Positions 5,946 through 6,444 of a DNA stretch of 6,444 bases are shown here, piece after piece. The position numbers and the translations under genes were made by a program. This DNA is from JAXDBV01 sp034678415. GTDB lineage: Bacteria; Bacteroidota; Bacteroidia; Bacteroidales; VadinHA17. Within the stretch, counting starts at the first letter, position 1, and the number at the start of each line of letters is the position of its first letter. Location: contig JAXDBV010000178.1 in the NCBI GenBank assembly GCA_034678415.1, positions 1 to 6,444 on the forward strand, written 5' to 3'. The notes beneath the pieces are model-generated. The model saw nothing but the letters and a program-made list of their open reading frames with translations, had not been told where the DNA came from and did no database searches.

Positions 5946-6444
5946 TTACTTCCTGTAAAAATTCATCTCCGTGATGTACCTGTATACCTGTTCGGGAAGG
6001 AAAAACTTCATGTCCTTTCCTTTTCTGATGGATTCACGGATAAAGCTTGAGGAGATCTCTATCAGTGGAGCGTCTACATGCCTGATCGAAGAATGACGGA
6101 ATACCTTTGCCGGGTTGACCCCGGGCCGGGGATACACATAAACCTCATATTGCCCGATGATTTGATCATAGTTCTTCCATCTTTCAAATGATTCAAGGTT
6201 ATCCGAACCCATGATGAGAATGAACCGGCGTTGCGGGTACTTCTCCTTCAGGTACATAAGGGTGTCAATGGTGTAGGATGGACGCGGCATGCCGAACTCG
6301 ATATCCGATACCCTGAACCGCGGGTCGTCGCCAATGGCCATGTTCACCATCTCAAGCCTCTGGTAATCATTCAGGAGCCGAGACTTTTTCTTTAGTGGAT
6401 TATGAGGACTCACGATGAACCACACCTCATGGCAATCAGTAAAC
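5946..6444 (-). CDS. nadD: Nicotinate-mononucleotide adenylyltransferase NadD, 5' truncated by window
   Basis: NadD joins nicotinate mononucleotide and ATP to give deamido-NAD, the penultimate step of NAD biosynthesis, in the cytosol. The frame is open to the window edge: 165 codons are visible from 6443 down to the TAA at 5946-5948. The GTG at 6423-6425 is an internal Val of the conserved EVWFIVSPHNPLK segment, not a start. The roughly 25-30 missing N-terminal residues would hold the G-x-F-x-P-x-H-x-G-H nucleotide-binding motif. Visible family marks are SPHNPLKKK, PSYTIDTL, IMGSDN with the following ERWKNY (ATP/NaMN site region) and ISSSFIR near the C-terminus, the second nucleotidyltransferase signature. 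The sequence resembles Bacteroidota NadD, where nadD commonly follows gmk; that context would lie beyond the window. It is a housekeeping gene unrelated to the oxidoreductase operon it faces. Confidence 0.93.
   Translation of the reverse strand, partial: FTDCHEVWFIVSPHNPLKKKSRLLNDYQRLEMVNMAIGDDPRFRVSDIEFGMPRPSYTIDTLMYLKEKYPQRRFILIMGSDNLESFERWKNYDQIIGQYEVYVYPRPGVNPAKVFRHSSIRHVDAPLIEISSSFIRESIRKGKDMKFFLPEQVYRYITEMNFYRK

Noticed and set aside
6423..6425. GTG as the start of nadD
   Set aside because: The frame continues upstream to the window edge, and the codon is the conserved Val of the EVWFIVSP segment, well inside the protein.

Overview
The window reads as a stretch of a Bacteroidota chromosome, possibly from an anaerobic or fermentative member of the Bacteroidales/Marinilabiliales type. 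Four things suggest this. The NadD and aminotransferase proteins look like Bacteroidota versions from memory. Most genes lack a Shine-Dalgarno sequence and have AT-rich leaders. Both intergenic gaps over 50 bp hold a TAnnTTTG box, the -7 element of the Bacteroidota housekeeping promoter. Base composition is moderate in genes and AT-rich in gaps. The assignment rests on sequence style and protein resemblance, not on a search.

Layout. Positions 1-1181 (+) hold the C-terminal part of an ADP-forming acyl-CoA synthetase whose start lies upstream of the window. After an 81-bp gap come a long-chain flavodoxin (1263-1784, +) and, 20 bp later, a fold-type I PLP aminotransferase (1805-3154, +). A 111-bp AT-rich gap with a candidate promoter precedes a tight four-gene operon for a VorB/Kor-type 2-oxoacid:ferredoxin oxidoreductase in the order delta, alpha, beta, gamma (3266-5938, +). 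The window closes with nadD (nicotinate-mononucleotide adenylyltransferase) on the opposite strand. It converges on the gamma gene with only 7 bp between the stop codons, and its 5' end is cut off by the window edge. No stretch over 300 bases lacks a gene. I see no tRNA, rRNA, mobile element, CRISPR array or long repeat.

How the genes fit together. Aminotransferase, 2-oxoacid:ferredoxin oxidoreductase and ADP-forming acyl-CoA synthetase are the three enzyme steps that turn an amino acid into a carboxylic acid: transamination to the 2-oxoacid, oxidative decarboxylation to an acyl-CoA with reduction of a low-potential carrier, then acyl-CoA to free acid with ATP formation. This is the route known from peptide-fermenting archaea. 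The flavodoxin is a plausible extra electron carrier. The enzymes can be recognised individually. That they act as one pathway is inferred from their adjacency, and the substrate (branched-chain, aromatic or 2-oxoglutarate) cannot be read from the sequence. The most unusual single feature is the flavodoxin, whose FMN-phosphate loop and Trp-loop depart from the canonical residues while the rest of the fold is well kept.
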